DNA from: Alphaproteobacteria bacterium
Lineage (GTDB): Bacteria; Pseudomonadota; Alphaproteobacteria; Rs-D84
Assembly: GCA_017535105.1 (NCBI GenBank)
Contig: JAFXUI010000005.1
Span: 60,107 to 124,106, forward strand
DNA: 64,000 nucleotides
Direction of reading: 5' to 3'
Positions 16,684-25,784 of this stretch are shown here, piece after piece (within the stretch, counting starts at the first letter, position 1; each line of letters opens with the position of its first letter). Both the position numbers and the translations under genes were made by a program. The notes under the pieces are model-generated. The model did not search any database, was not told the DNA's origin, and saw only the letters and a program-made list of their open reading frames with translations.

Positions 16684-17211
16684 ATGTATTACAAAATCAT
16701 TACAACTGTATCATGGTTTGCAAAAACATTCGAAGATGTGGACGTGCTGGATATTCCATATGGCACGATATTTACTGCACCCAGAACATGTAAATATCAA
16801 TCGGATGATCCGAAAATTATGGTGGGTAAAAAATGCTTCCATTTTGCCGAAGGTGCTTTTGATACAATGTTGTGGCATACATGGCTTACTCATCCCAATA
16901 AAAAGTATCAATTGTATGCGATTGAACCGCTTACGACGGTTAAAAAAGAACGTTGCTGTGATTGGCATGGTGTTTATCAATGTGGTGCAGAAAAAATCAA
17001 GATTTTGGGCAGACCAAACATTGATGAAATGTATGAAGCGGCAATCAAAGAATATGAAGCAAATCGCGACAGATATACAAACTTTAAAATATCTTTGGAT
17101 CGTTGGAAAAACCACGAAACAACCAATTTTTGTACATATGAATATTATGATGAGATGGTGGCAAAGCGTAATCCGCAACCTAATTTGAATCTTCTTGATT
17201 TTTCAAGATAA
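16684..17211 (+). CDS. Unknown protein, duplicated gene copy 2
   Basis: 175 residues, paralogue of the gene at 16038. The first 17 residues and the block YQCGAEKIKILGRPNIDEMYE are identical or nearly so, while the middle has drifted (TWLTHPNKKYQLYAIEPLTTVKKERCCDW). The tail is 15 residues longer and different, so the copies may have diverged in function. The ribosome binding site AAAGGGC is stronger than in copy 1. A GCAAACA-CTTT-TGTTTGC hairpin at 17281-17298 lies downstream but lacks a T tract. The function is unknown. Confidence 0.7.
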   Translation: MYYKIITTVSWFAKTFEDVDVLDIPYGTIFTAPRTCKYQSDDPKIMVGKKCFHFAEGAFDTMLWHTWLTHPNKKYQLYAIEPLTTVKKERCCDWHGVYQCGAEKIKILGRPNIDEMYEAAIKEYEANRDRYTNFKISLDRWKNHETTNFCTYEYYDEMVAKRNPQPNLNLLDFSR

Positions 17212-17294
17212 AGTTGGCATTATGTCGGTATGACAATTCGTTTTATCAATTTTTACTGTTGTTGTTAAATTGTCTTTTTAGCAAACACTTTTGT

Positions 17295-17323
17295 TTGCAA
17301 TAAATCAATCAATTCGTTATTAT
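17295..17323 (+). promoter_or_regulatory. cysS promoter
   Basis: TTGCAA (17295-17300), 17-base spacer, TATTAT (17318-17323). The -35 overlaps the right arm of a GCAAACA/TGTTTGC hairpin (17281-17298), and AAGGAAAG precedes the ATG. Confidence 0.65.
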
Positions 17324-17349
17324 CATAAAAAAACATAAGGAAAGATATT

Positions 17350-18765
17350 ATGCAAATCAGATTATTTAACACAATGACACGTAAAGTCGAAGATTTCAAA
17401 CCATTGGTTCCGGGCAAAATGGGGTTCTATTCTTGCGGTCCAACGGTTTATTGGGATCAACACTTGGGAAATATGCGCACGTTCTTGAACAACGATATTA
17501 TGAAACGTATGTTTATTGAAAACGGTTATGATGTCACGCACGTGATGAACTTTACAGATGTTGGCCATTTGACCAGTGATGAAGATACGGGCGATGATAA
17601 AATGGAAAAGGGCGCCGCGCGTGAAAATATGTCTGTGTGGGATATTGCGGAAAAATACATTAAAAACTGTGTAAGCGATATGGACGAATTGAATATCATG
17701 CGTCCAACATACACACCGCGTGCAACAGATCATATCAAAGAACAGATAGAATTGATTCAGAAATTGGAAAAACTTGGGTTCACGTACGAAATACCTGGCG
17801 ATGGAATTTATTATGATACGTCTAAATTGGCATCGTATGGTGAATTGGGTGGACAAAACCTGTCTGAATTACGGGGCGGGGCGCGTATAGAAAACAATAA
17901 TAAGCGCAACATTACCGATTTCGCATTGTGGAAGTTTTCACCAACTGATACCAAACGCGCAATGGAATGGGACAGTCCATGGGGCGTTGGTTTTCCAGGT
18001 TGGCATCTGGAGTGCAGCGCAATGAGTATGAAATACCTGGGCGACCATTTTGATATTCATACCGGGGGCCAAGAACATATCAAGGTTCATCATACAAACG
18101 AAATCGCACAAAGCGAGCCAATTGTTGGAAAACCGTGGGTTTCGTATTGGGTACATTGGGCTTGGTTGGTATTAAAAGATGGAAAAATGTCCAAATCTTC
18201 GGGTTCTTTCTGGACGGTTCGCACGTTGCTGGATAAAGGGTACGATCCAATGGCATATCGTTATCTGGTGACACTGGGGCATTATCGTCAGCCAGTAGAG
18301 TTTTCGTTTGAAAGTCTGGACGCGGCATCGAATGGTTATAAAAACATTGTGCGGCGTGTCGCGGACATAATTGCCAATAAATCGGGCGAATTGGATAAAG
18401 CGGTATATGACACGTGGCACGATAAATTATTGGCACCGGTATCGGACAACCTTAAAACCGCAGAAACATTGGTCGTTTTCCAAGAATTGTTGCGTGATAA
18501 TTCGGTGAACAATACGACAAAAGCGGCATTGGTTGAATTCGTGGACCGTCTGCTTGGTCTGCAATTTATCGACCGTGCGGAAAAACTGATTGCAAATGAA
18601 TCTGAATCTGCGCCGGCGGAAATTGTGGCATTGGCAGAACAACGTGCCGCGGCCAAGGCGGCGAAAGATTGGGCAACCGCGGACGCGTTGCGTGATCAGA
18701 TTGATGCGGCGGGGTGGATTTTGACCGACACTCCGACCGGTCCAAAACTGACCAAAAAGGCATAA
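17350..18765 (+). CDS. cysS: Cysteinyl-tRNA synthetase
   Basis: 471 residues, class I aminoacyl-tRNA synthetase charging tRNA-Cys. Zinc and substrate site: FYSCGPTVYWDQHLGNMRTF, where HLGN replaces the usual HIGH-type HIGN. WHLECSAMSMKYLGDHFDIHTGGQEHIKVHHTNEIAQSE holds the Cys/His zinc ligands. KDGKMSKSSGSF is the KMSKS loop. The C-terminal helical anticodon region ends AAKDWATADALRDQIDAAGWILTDTPTGPKL, the canonical end of CysRS. In the catalytic domain the W-D-Q in place of Y-D-Y/A-H is a mild oddity. It is monocistronic, with its own promoter and terminator. Confidence 0.96.
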   Translation: MQIRLFNTMTRKVEDFKPLVPGKMGFYSCGPTVYWDQHLGNMRTFLNNDIMKRMFIENGYDVTHVMNFTDVGHLTSDEDTGDDKMEKGAARENMSVWDIAEKYIKNCVSDMDELNIMRPTYTPRATDHIKEQIELIQKLEKLGFTYEIPGDGIYYDTSKLASYGELGGQNLSELRGGARIENNNKRNITDFALWKFSPTDTKRAMEWDSPWGVGFPGWHLECSAMSMKYLGDHFDIHTGGQEHIKVHHTNEIAQSEPIVGKPWVSYWVHWAWLVLKDGKMSKSSGSFWTVRTLLDKGYDPMAYRYLVTLGHYRQPVEFSFESLDAASNGYKNIVRRVADIIANKSGELDKAVYDTWHDKLLAPVSDNLKTAETLVVFQELLRDNSVNNTTKAALVEFVDRLLGLQFIDRAEKLIANESESAPAEIVALAEQRAAAKAAKDWATADALRDQIDAAGWILTDTPTGPKLTKKA

Positions 18766-18797
18766 ATAAAACCGCCCATTTGGGTGGTTTTATTTTT
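18763..18797 (+). terminator. Rho-independent terminator of cysS
   Basis: AAATAAAACCGCCCA / TGGGTGGTTTTATTT hairpin with G-U pairs, then TTTT. Confidence 0.8.
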
Positions 18798-18818
18798 TGT
18801 AAAAATATAAAAAATTAC

Positions 18819-18847
18819 TTGAATTTTTGCATATTGTGGTGTATATT
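18819..18847 (+). promoter_or_regulatory. trcR-rpoD promoter
   Basis: TTGAAT (18819-18824), 17-base spacer, TATATT (18842-18847), then AAGGGAA before the trcR ATG. Confidence 0.6.
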
Positions 18848-18876
18848 GGGCGCTGTTATAACCTAAGGGAATTTCC

Positions 18877-19404
18877 ATGAATTATCCATATATGCCAAAA
18901 TCTACTGCACTGTGGTTGATTGAAAACACCGCATTAACATTTGAACAAATCGCAGATTTCTGCGGACTTCATGAACTGGAAGTCAAAAATATCGCTGATG
19001 CGGAAACATATAAAATCCAGGGCTTAAACCCGATTTTGAACGGCCAGGTTACGCGTGAAGATATTGAAAAATGCGAAGCCGACCCCGAAGCGCGCTTGAC
19101 TTTGCGTGAAGAAATTGTCGCCGCGCAAAAGGCACAGAACAAGAAAGGCGTTGGCTATACACCAAAATTGCACCGTCAAAATCGTTTGGGCGGTATTTTA
19201 TGGATTATCAAAAATTATCCAGAATTGTCTGATGGCCAGGTGGCTCGCTTGATGCGCAGCACCAATCCAACCGTTGCGTCAATTCGTAACAAAACACACA
19301 AATCTTATTCGCAGATTCAAATTCAAAGCCCAATTGTGTTGGGTTTGGTTTCGGAATCGGCTGTGCATGACGCGGTGGCCAAGGCACAAAAGAAAAGCAA
19401 ATAA
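18877..19404 (+). CDS. trcR: Cell-cycle transcriptional regulator TrcR (DUF1013)
   Basis: 175 residues matching the alphaproteobacterial DUF1013 family. It begins MPKSTALWLIENTALTFEQIADFCGLHELEVKNIADAE, a helix-turn-helix-like segment, then GLNPILNGQVTREDIEKCEADP. A second DNA-binding-like segment has GGILWIIKNYPELSDGQVARLMRSTNPTVASIRNKTH. The family was named TrcR in Sinorhizobium, where it acts in cell-cycle transcription. It is 21 bases upstream of rpoD and likely cotranscribed, a pairing that makes a role next to the housekeeping sigma factor plausible. It is one of the best lineage markers in the window. Confidence 0.9.
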   Translation: MNYPYMPKSTALWLIENTALTFEQIADFCGLHELEVKNIADAETYKIQGLNPILNGQVTREDIEKCEADPEARLTLREEIVAAQKAQNKKGVGYTPKLHRQNRLGGILWIIKNYPELSDGQVARLMRSTNPTVASIRNKTHKSYSQIQIQSPIVLGLVSESAVHDAVAKAQKKSK

Positions 19405-19425
19405 TTTAACGTCAAAGGGTGATAC

Positions 19426-21516
19426 ATGGCAAAGAAACTTGATGACGCAACCAGATTACTGATTGACTCGTTGCCGGAAAACCTTCAAAAACTTGCGACC
19501 AGCGCGGTCGAAGTTGGGTACTTTTCCCAAATGGACTTTAATGCTGCAACCGATGCGGACGAAGTGCCAAATGAAGAGCAAGAAGAAGTTATGGACTTCT
19601 TTAAGCAGGACTTGGGCCTGGAATTGCTGGAAACAGACAACTTCGCACGTGATATGGAAAAATATTACGATGATGACGACAGCGAAGAAAACCGCGACAA
19701 AACGCGTAATTTGCTGAACGCGGACGCGGAACAGGTCGATGTCAACGACGACGACTATGAACATTTCGCAAAACAGTTGGAACGCAGCCAAACCGGCACA
19801 TTGGTTTTGGGTGTCCAAGATTCTGTACAATCATATCTTAAACAAATTGGTACGGTCCAGTTGTTGACCGCCGCGGGTGAGGTTGCAATTGCCCAACGTA
19901 TTGAGGCCGCATCGCGTTTAATGGTGTATGGCTTGTGCGAAAGCCCAATGACTATCCAGGCCATGCTTGATTGGTACCAACAGTTGTTGAACGAAGATAT
20001 CCGTTTGCGCTATATCGTGAATTTGGAAGTCATGTATTCATCGGAAGCCGAACAGAAATCACTTGCCGCGTTGTCCGAAGCCATGAAGTCTAAGGGTGTT
20101 GACGATGTCGACAGTTTGGACGATGAAGATTTGGACGACTTGGAAGAATCAACCGCATCGGCCGACGAAGATGACGAAGACGAAGAAGACGACGAAGATG
20201 AAGATGGTATCAAGAAAGAAGACACACCACGCGGTACATCGGGTGTGCCAATTCCAGTGATGGAAGAATCTTTGATGCCAATGGTTTTGGATTTGTTTGC
20301 GAAAATCAAACGTACGTTTGCGGGTATGCAGAAATTACAGGCAAAACGTTTGGAAAACTTGCTTACATCGTCCAAACCTGATGAAGCGTTGGAAAAGAAA
20401 TACGCAAAAATGCGTCTTGAATTGTTTGAAAACGTCAGCAAGATTCGCCTTAATGACGACAGAAATGCCGAGATTTTGGAACAACTTACCAAGCGTGACC
20501 AGTTGTTGATGGGGCTTGAGGGTAAATTGTTGCGTTTGGCAATGGCGAACAAGGTTAAACGTGACGACTTTTTGGCGGAATATACCGGAAATGAAATCAA
20601 TCGTAACTGGGTTAAAAAACTTGCAAAATCCAAGAATCCAGTTTGGGTCAATTTCGTAAAGAAACACGAAAAAGATATCTTGAAAATCCAGGAAGATATC
20701 ACCGCAATCGCCAATGAAACCGGCCAACCGACAAGCGAATATAAAAAGGTTGTGGAATTGGTCCGTCGTGGTCAAACCGAAGCGGCGCGCGCAAAACGCG
20801 AAATGATTGAGGCGAACTTGCGTCTTGTTATCAAATTTGCGAAAAAGTCCAGCAATCGCGGTTTGGGACTTGATTTTTCAGACCTTGTCCAAGATGGCAA
20901 TATCGGTTTGATGAAGGCTGTTGATAAGTTTGACTATCGTTTGGGTAACAAGTTTTCAACCTATGCGACAAACTGGATACAACAGGGTATTTCGCGCAGT
21001 ATCGCCGACCAGGCCCGTACAATTCGTATCCCGGTGCACATGATTGATAACATACACAAGATTCAACGTGCGACCCGTCAATTTATGCACAAATATGGCC
21101 GTAATCCAACTGCCGAGGAATTGTCCAAGATTATCTACCTGCCGGTGGACAAGATTCACAAGGCAATGAAGGTGAACCTGAAACCAATTTCGTTGGAAGC
21201 ACCCGTCGGTACCGAAGACGACAGCAGCCGTATTGAAATTATTGCTGATGAGACCGCGAAAAATCCGTTTACATCGGCGGCACAAAAGAATCTGCGTAAA
21301 ATTGTTACGCAAATCTTGTCCGAATTGGATCCCAAGGAAGAAACAGTTTTACGCCAACGCTTTGGTATGAGCACCAATAAAACCAGCACATTGGAAGAGG
21401 TTGGTGAATACATCGGCGTTACACGTGAACGTATCCGCCAGATTGAACAAAAGGCGTTAAATAAATTAAAACACCCAACACGTGCGCGTAAACTGCGCAG
21501 TTTCTTGGAAGATTAA
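19426..21516 (+). CDS. rpoD: RNA polymerase housekeeping sigma factor RpoD (sigma-70)
   Basis: 696 residues. Region 1.1 is at the start. Region 1.2 is [30 protein letters not shown] very acidic insert (about 226-267) sits in the non-conserved domain. Region 2 is [74 protein letters not shown] (-10 recognition). Region 4 is [27 protein letters not shown] (-35 recognition). All promoter-contacting motifs are standard, in line with the TTGCAA/TATAAT promoters here. It ends in LRSFLED. A strong hairpin terminator lies just after the stop. Confidence 0.96.
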   Translation: MAKKLDDATRLLIDSLPENLQKLATSAVEVGYFSQMDFNAATDADEVPNEEQEEVMDFFKQDLGLELLETDNFARDMEKYYDDDDSEENRDKTRNLLNADAEQVDVNDDDYEHFAKQLERSQTGTLVLGVQDSVQSYLKQIGTVQLLTAAGEVAIAQRIEAASRLMVYGLCESPMTIQAMLDWYQQLLNEDIRLRYIVNLEVMYSSEAEQKSLAALSEAMKSKGVDDVDSLDDEDLDDLEESTASADEDDEDEEDDEDEDGIKKEDTPRGTSGVPIPVMEESLMPMVLDLFAKIKRTFAGMQKLQAKRLENLLTSSKPDEALEKKYAKMRLELFENVSKIRLNDDRNAEILEQLTKRDQLLMGLEGKLLRLAMANKVKRDDFLAEYTGNEINRNWVKKLAKSKNPVWVNFVKKHEKDILKIQEDITAIANETGQPTSEYKKVVELVRRGQTEAARAKREMIEANLRLVIKFAKKSSNRGLGLDFSDLVQDGNIGLMKAVDKFDYRLGNKFSTYATNWIQQGISRSIADQARTIRIPVHMIDNIHKIQRATRQFMHKYGRNPTAEELSKIIYLPVDKIHKAMKVNLKPISLEAPVGTEDDSSRIEIIADETAKNPFTSAAQKNLRKIVTQILSELDPKEETVLRQRFGMSTNKTSTLEEVGEYIGVTRERIRQIEQKALNKLKHPTRARKLRSFLED

Positions 21517-21523
21517 TTTTGTT

Positions 21524-21545
21524 GGCCCGCGCACAATCGCGGGCC
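21524..21545 (+). terminator. Rho-independent terminator of rpoD
   Basis: GGCCCGCG-CACAAT-CGCGGGCC followed by TTTTAT. The tmk gene starts 24 bases later without a visible promoter, so some read-through is likely. Confidence 0.85.
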
Positions 21546-21568
21546 TTTTATGTAATAAAGGAATAAAG

Positions 21569-22246
21569 ATGTTAATAGCAGTCGAGGGCGCAGATAAGGC
21601 CGGAAAACATACCCAAGTTGTAAATATGGTTGATTATTTAAATGTAGCGCACAGTATTCCAACTGAAACGCTTGATTTCCCACAATACAAATCATATTGG
21701 GGAATGTTTATCAAAGATTACCTGAACGGCAAATTTGGTGATAATACACGCACTTTGCCGGCGGAATATACCATGTTGCCATACGCGTTGGATCGTGCGG
21801 CGCATATGCCACAAATTAAAAAGTGGGTCCAAGCAAACAAATGGGTTGTTTTTGACCGCTATACATACAGCAACGCATATTCAATTGCAAAATTACCACG
21901 TGAACAATGGAACGATAAAATAAATCATTTGGAAGAAATGGAATTTAACCAAATGGGTATTATTCGTCCTGATTATAACATATACCTTTATTTGCCAGCG
22001 GAAATATCATACAAAATGCGCCATGAAGGATTAAAGGCGTATCAAAATGGAAAGCCAGATATTCACGAAAACGATTTTAAGTTGTTGGAAGATGTTGCGG
22101 ACGTTTATAAAACACTTGCTGCGCGCGATCCAAAACATTGGACGGTAGTGAATGAAATGAAACCCGATGGTACACGTATGAATCCAAACGAGGTTTTCGC
22201 ACAAATAAGGCTGATTTTGGACGGTATGATTAGTCGCACCAAATAA
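21569..22246 (+). CDS. tmk: Thymidylate kinase-like dTMP/nucleoside kinase
   Basis: 225 residues of the thymidylate kinase family, which makes dTDP from dTMP. The P-loop is VEGADKAGKHTQ, with Lys-His-Thr in place of the usual GKTT/S. VVFDRYTYSNAYS is the DR[YS] motif, and YIYLYLPAEISYKM lies where the LID and base site fall. ENDFKLLEDVADVYKTLA is the normal C-terminal helix. FPQYKSYWG in place of FPR resembles the eukaryote- and archaea-type enzymes more than E. coli Tmk. The start is the ATG with AAAGGA upstream; a longer frame into rpoD is rejected. It is convergent with the glycosyltransferase, one base apart. Confidence 0.85.
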   Translation: MLIAVEGADKAGKHTQVVNMVDYLNVAHSIPTETLDFPQYKSYWGMFIKDYLNGKFGDNTRTLPAEYTMLPYALDRAAHMPQIKKWVQANKWVVFDRYTYSNAYSIAKLPREQWNDKINHLEEMEFNQMGIIRPDYNIYLYLPAEISYKMRHEGLKAYQNGKPDIHENDFKLLEDVADVYKTLAARDPKHWTVVNEMKPDGTRMNPNEVFAQIRLILDGMISRTK

Positions 22247-22247
22247 C

Positions 22248-23699
22248 TTATTTTGTGTGTTCGTCGCGTTTTTTTATTTCTTTTGCAATTATTGCAGACA
22301 GATCAGCCAATTCTTTTTTAGATAAGCCATATAACAAATGTGGTTGCAGTGTGGAGCGTTGTTTTTTCTGCCAGTTATGCAACAATTCACTTAAATATTG
22401 TGCTGCATCATCAAACTTGCGCGCTCTGTTCTGGGCTTGTCTGAGTTTAAGATATTCATCTGTGGCTTCTGGTAAAGTATTGCAAGTAGTTGTACCACTG
22501 TCAGAGGCGCCACCTGGGCCACCATTACCAAATGGACACGAAAGGCACGCGTCTTTTTCAGTGTTGTATAATATCTTGCATGTAAGGCAGTGTTCAGGCA
22601 AAATTTGAGACATTTCTACCAGTTTTTGTGCGTTTTGTGGTTCTGGACGAATAGGGTTGTCAGAAGTTGCTATAGACTCAAGGTGTTCTTGAACCTTTCT
22701 AACCGTTGAACGAAAATCCATTGATAATCTTCTGTATATTTGAGAAGACATGCCCAAATCTTCGCGATTTTTGACTGTTTCCATCATAGAAGCGTAATAG
22801 AACAAAGAGTCGTCCGCTTGTCTTGTTATGCTTGACCATTTTTTGTCAGATATTTGGTTTGTTTCGCCCATAACAGAAGCCGTGTTTTTACGATACCAAT
22901 AATATGATTCTGGCCATTCAGGGCGTTTCAACTGACTTACGGTTGCTAAGATATATTTGTGTTCATAGGAAGCAGACAAAGCATATCGCATCACAAAATC
23001 AGTATCTTCGTGATATCTCAAATCAGTATTAAATTTCAAGTTATATTTGTTGATGATGTCTGTACGGTATAATACGGCACAACTACTGTTTCGACCATTT
23101 AAAAACTGTAATACTTTATCCAGTGTGAAAGGTCGTTTGTTTTTCAGCCATGAAGATGGTATACAGTCGTAATTTGTGAACGTATCTGTATCCAACCCAT
23201 ATTTTTCATAAATTTCCGTCTTGATTATATCGCCGGTTACCATTGACACAGGTTTATTATACCCGAGCACAATTTTGTCGTCATATGTTATGTTAGGTTG
23301 TTGTAAAACATCATAAAAGTGTTGTAAATAATACGGATCAAAACCTTCTTTTTTTCCGTTTTTTGCCGGTGTCCACCCAATTTTATCGTCATCATCAATA
23401 AACATAACGGTGTCTTTTTTTACATGAGACAGGCCTGTATTACGTGCAGAGGCAGCACCATAATTTCCAAGTTTTCTATTTTGGCCGTAACCGTGATAAT
23501 TAAGGACAAGGTCAATGCCACGCTGTGCCTTTAACCTGTTTAACAAATTGTTATCCTTGTCATATGCTTCATTATAGACACAAATAACCTGGTTCTGAAT
23601 ACCAGAATCCATCCGTTGTTGTAACACGGATTCCAGACATTCTTCCACATATTCCCATTGATAATGACATGGAATAATAATAGAAATACCTTTGTCCAT
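22248..23699 (-). CDS. Family 2 glycosyltransferase with a cysteine-rich C-terminal region
   Basis: 483 residues. The N-terminal GT-A domain has ISIIIPCHYQWEYVEECLESVLQQ, the nucleotide-sugar site, and FIDDDDK (about 99-105) as the DxD metal site. YHEDTDFVMRYAL is the ED-type catalytic region. Long extra sequence follows the usual 250-residue core. It includes CLTCKIL and ACLSCPFGNG, four Cys that could bind zinc, and a helical C-terminus ending in KKELADLSAIIAKEIKKRDEHTK. It probably adds sugars to a surface glycan, but donor and acceptor are unknown. A near-consensus promoter precedes it. No other glycan genes are beside it, so it stands alone. Confidence 0.82.
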   Translation of the reverse strand: MDKGISIIIPCHYQWEYVEECLESVLQQRMDSGIQNQVICVYNEAYDKDNNLLNRLKAQRGIDLVLNYHGYGQNRKLGNYGAASARNTGLSHVKKDTVMFIDDDDKIGWTPAKNGKKEGFDPYYLQHFYDVLQQPNITYDDKIVLGYNKPVSMVTGDIIKTEIYEKYGLDTDTFTNYDCIPSSWLKNKRPFTLDKVLQFLNGRNSSCAVLYRTDIINKYNLKFNTDLRYHEDTDFVMRYALSASYEHKYILATVSQLKRPEWPESYYWYRKNTASVMGETNQISDKKWSSITRQADDSLFYYASMMETVKNREDLGMSSQIYRRLSMDFRSTVRKVQEHLESIATSDNPIRPEPQNAQKLVEMSQILPEHCLTCKILYNTEKDACLSCPFGNGGPGGASDSGTTTCNTLPEATDEYLKLRQAQNRARKFDDAAQYLSELLHNWQKKQRSTLQPHLLYGLSKKELADLSAIIAKEIKKRDEHTK

Positions 23700-23725
23700 A
23701 GTGATTGTCCTCTTGTTTCGGAAAT

Positions 23726-23753
23726 ATTATAGACAAAAAAATAAAAATGTCAA
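23726..23753 (-). promoter_or_regulatory. Strong promoter of the glycosyltransferase gene
   Basis: On the minus strand perfect TTGACA (23748-23753), 16-base spacer, perfect TATAAT (23726-23731). It starts two bases from the stop codon of the upstream gene. Confidence 0.8.
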
Positions 23754-23754
23754 C

Positions 23755-25683
23755 TTATATATGGCCTTTTAATGCCGTGTAAATCTTACCCAGGTCGGTG
23801 CGCAATAGCGCTGTTGCGATTTTATCGGGGTTATCCACTGATTTTGATGTGGTCATAATGTTGTCAAAACTGCGGACGAATTGTGTTGCCTGGGAACGAA
23901 ATACAGAATCATTTTTAAGCATTTCGCGAATTTGTTTTTTATCCGCCGCGGTCAGCATTTTCGCCAGCCATTTGGAAAATATCGCCTTGTCACCGTCATG
24001 ATATTTTTTCCATATTGTATCTGGTATTTCTACGCCTGTTGCGCGTGTTAAATCCAGCGATTGTTCATGCATCTTGGAAAATACTTTCTCGCTTTGTTCC
24101 AAGAAATCTTTGGTTGATACACGACCATATTGTTGCGCAGGTGCGGTTTTTATCGCTTCCATTGGTGCGGACGCACGTGCAACCATCATTTGCTTGTTCA
24201 ATGTCTGCATTGTATCAACAGCCTTGGCATAATCGGACATTAAATCAATCATTTGTTGACGTGAACTGCCGGCCAATTCGTCTAACTTTTCTGCTGATTG
24301 TGAAACTGCTGTGGTTGATTCATTTACTGTGGACTTCATACGGTCAATTGTCGCATTTAATTCGGCAACAATTTTGCCCAATGTTTCACCAGCGGCCACA
24401 GAATCGCGCGATAAATCGGGCAGTGCGGTGAAATACTTTTCAATTAATTCAGATAGCGGTTGTAATTGTTCGGTCGTTTCGCGTGACATCTTAATCAAGT
24501 TTTCAGATTGTCCCGACAATTGTGTATGAGCGGTGTTCATTTCAATCAAAGTCTCGCGTACACCGGTTCCCATTGTTTTGACAGATTCAGAAAAAGCGTT
24601 CGCAGCGGTTTTTGTGTTTTCAAGTGTTGTGTTTGCAACACCCGATACGGTCTTTAATTCTGAAACGACATCGGACGCGAATTCTTTGATTTCACTGTCG
24701 AATTGGTTGGTTAATCCCGTCATTTCCTTGGTTATGCCACGAATAGCGCTTTCGGTTGCTGTTGCCGAAGATGTCAAAGCCTCGACCGCATCAGACAATT
24801 TGCCAATCTGTTTTTGAATAGATGTTTCTGTAAGTCGAACCTGGCCAGAAACAACGTTAGCGGTGTTGATAATAGTGTTTGTTTGATTGGTTAATAATTT
24901 CTTGGACTGCTTATTAAACACGTCCAGTTTATTTAAATGGCTGTCCATCATATCGTTATTCTGTTGCATAATTCCCGAATAATCAGATGCGGCCGTTTTA
25001 ATGTTATTGAAATTGTCCACGGTTTTCGCAGATAATTCTTGTAATTTAGTGCACAGAGTGTCGGTATTTTCGCTTAACGATTGCATTTGATTTGTGTTTG
25101 ATTCAAAGTCATTGTGCAGTGTTTGGTTTAATTCGTTCGCGCTTGCTATCCAGGAATCAATTTGTCCCTGAAGTTGAGATGTTTTGTCGGTCGTGCCCTG
25201 GGTCGTTGTGTTAATTTGTGACATTAATTCGTTGATATTTGCGGTAAATTTTTCAGATGCGTTTGTGACATCTGACCAAGACGATGAATTCACAATTGTC
25301 TGCATTCCGTCCAGTGTATTATCCAGGCGCCCCGACATTTGCACCAATTTCTTTGTCGCGTCATCTGCGGTTGCAATTAATTTATCGTTTTGTTCTGATA
25401 ACTGCTTTTTCAGTTCATTTGCGTGTGCAATTTGTGTATTTAATGTTTCAACAATGTTTTTAAAAGCAGAGTCTATTTTTGCCATTTCGCCCGCTAAAAC
25501 AGACTGTAACACGCGGCTTGCGTCTTGGACGCGCACAGATTCCGGCCGTAACAATATATCCAACATTGATTGCATAACGCGTTGCGATTTGCGCGAAACC
25601 ATAAACAGAATGAGTAATGAAATGGCCAAGAAAAATCCCAAACCACCAGCGATATAAAGAATGATATTATTTGCCACTAACAT
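23755..25683 (-). CDS. Membrane-anchored coiled-coil protein of unknown function
   Basis: 642 residues. One transmembrane helix near the N-terminus (NIILYIAGGLGFFLAISLLILFMV) is followed by about 450 residues of Thr/Ser/Asn/Gln-rich heptad sequence, a long coiled coil like RmuC-type or methyl-accepting rods but with no nuclease or signalling domain. The last 120 residues form a separate compact region (EIPDTIWKKYHDGDKAIFSKWLAKMLTAADKKQIREML, then TALLRTDLGKIYTALKGHI). The start is the second Met, with AAGGAA upstream. The gene is divergent from addA. A cytoplasmic or periplasmic scaffold is possible, but no function can be assigned. Confidence 0.8.
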   Translation of the reverse strand: MLVANNIILYIAGGLGFFLAISLLILFMVSRKSQRVMQSMLDILLRPESVRVQDASRVLQSVLAGEMAKIDSAFKNIVETLNTQIAHANELKKQLSEQNDKLIATADDATKKLVQMSGRLDNTLDGMQTIVNSSSWSDVTNASEKFTANINELMSQINTTTQGTTDKTSQLQGQIDSWIASANELNQTLHNDFESNTNQMQSLSENTDTLCTKLQELSAKTVDNFNNIKTAASDYSGIMQQNNDMMDSHLNKLDVFNKQSKKLLTNQTNTIINTANVVSGQVRLTETSIQKQIGKLSDAVEALTSSATATESAIRGITKEMTGLTNQFDSEIKEFASDVVSELKTVSGVANTTLENTKTAANAFSESVKTMGTGVRETLIEMNTAHTQLSGQSENLIKMSRETTEQLQPLSELIEKYFTALPDLSRDSVAAGETLGKIVAELNATIDRMKSTVNESTTAVSQSAEKLDELAGSSRQQMIDLMSDYAKAVDTMQTLNKQMMVARASAPMEAIKTAPAQQYGRVSTKDFLEQSEKVFSKMHEQSLDLTRATGVEIPDTIWKKYHDGDKAIFSKWLAKMLTAADKKQIREMLKNDSVFRSQATQFVRSFDNIMTTSKSVDNPDKIATALLRTDLGKIYTALKGHI

Positions 25684-25731
25684 TGTTCCTTGACCTTCCA
25701 TTTCTTGCGCCCCCTACGTATAATAACGTTC

Positions 25732-25760
25732 TTGCAGTTCATCTGAATTTATACTAGAAT
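25732..25760 (+). promoter_or_regulatory. addA promoter
   Basis: TTGCAG (25732-25737), 17-base spacer, TAGAAT (25755-25760). Confidence 0.55.
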
Positions 25761-25784
25761 CTAAATCATAAAGCAAGGGCATAA

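Larger units (their letters stand above)
15917..17211. repeat. Tandem duplication of about 650 bp (gene plus upstream region)
   Basis: The unit at about 15917-16520 is repeated at about 16566-17211. The ATGs are 646 bp apart. About 110 bp of non-coding DNA before each ATG is nearly the same, including GGCATAACCTTTATTTTATA and TTGACATAAAA, so the duplication carried the promoter with the gene. Confidence 0.88.

Noticed and set aside
17281..17298. GCAAACA-CTTT-TGTTTGC as a terminator
   Set aside because: No T tract follows and its right arm overlaps the cysS -35, so it is listed only as a hairpin in the text.
20010..20714. 234-residue minus-strand Ser-rich ORF
   Set aside because: The Ser-rich run is the antisense of the acidic Asp/Glu stretch of rpoD; a shadow ORF.
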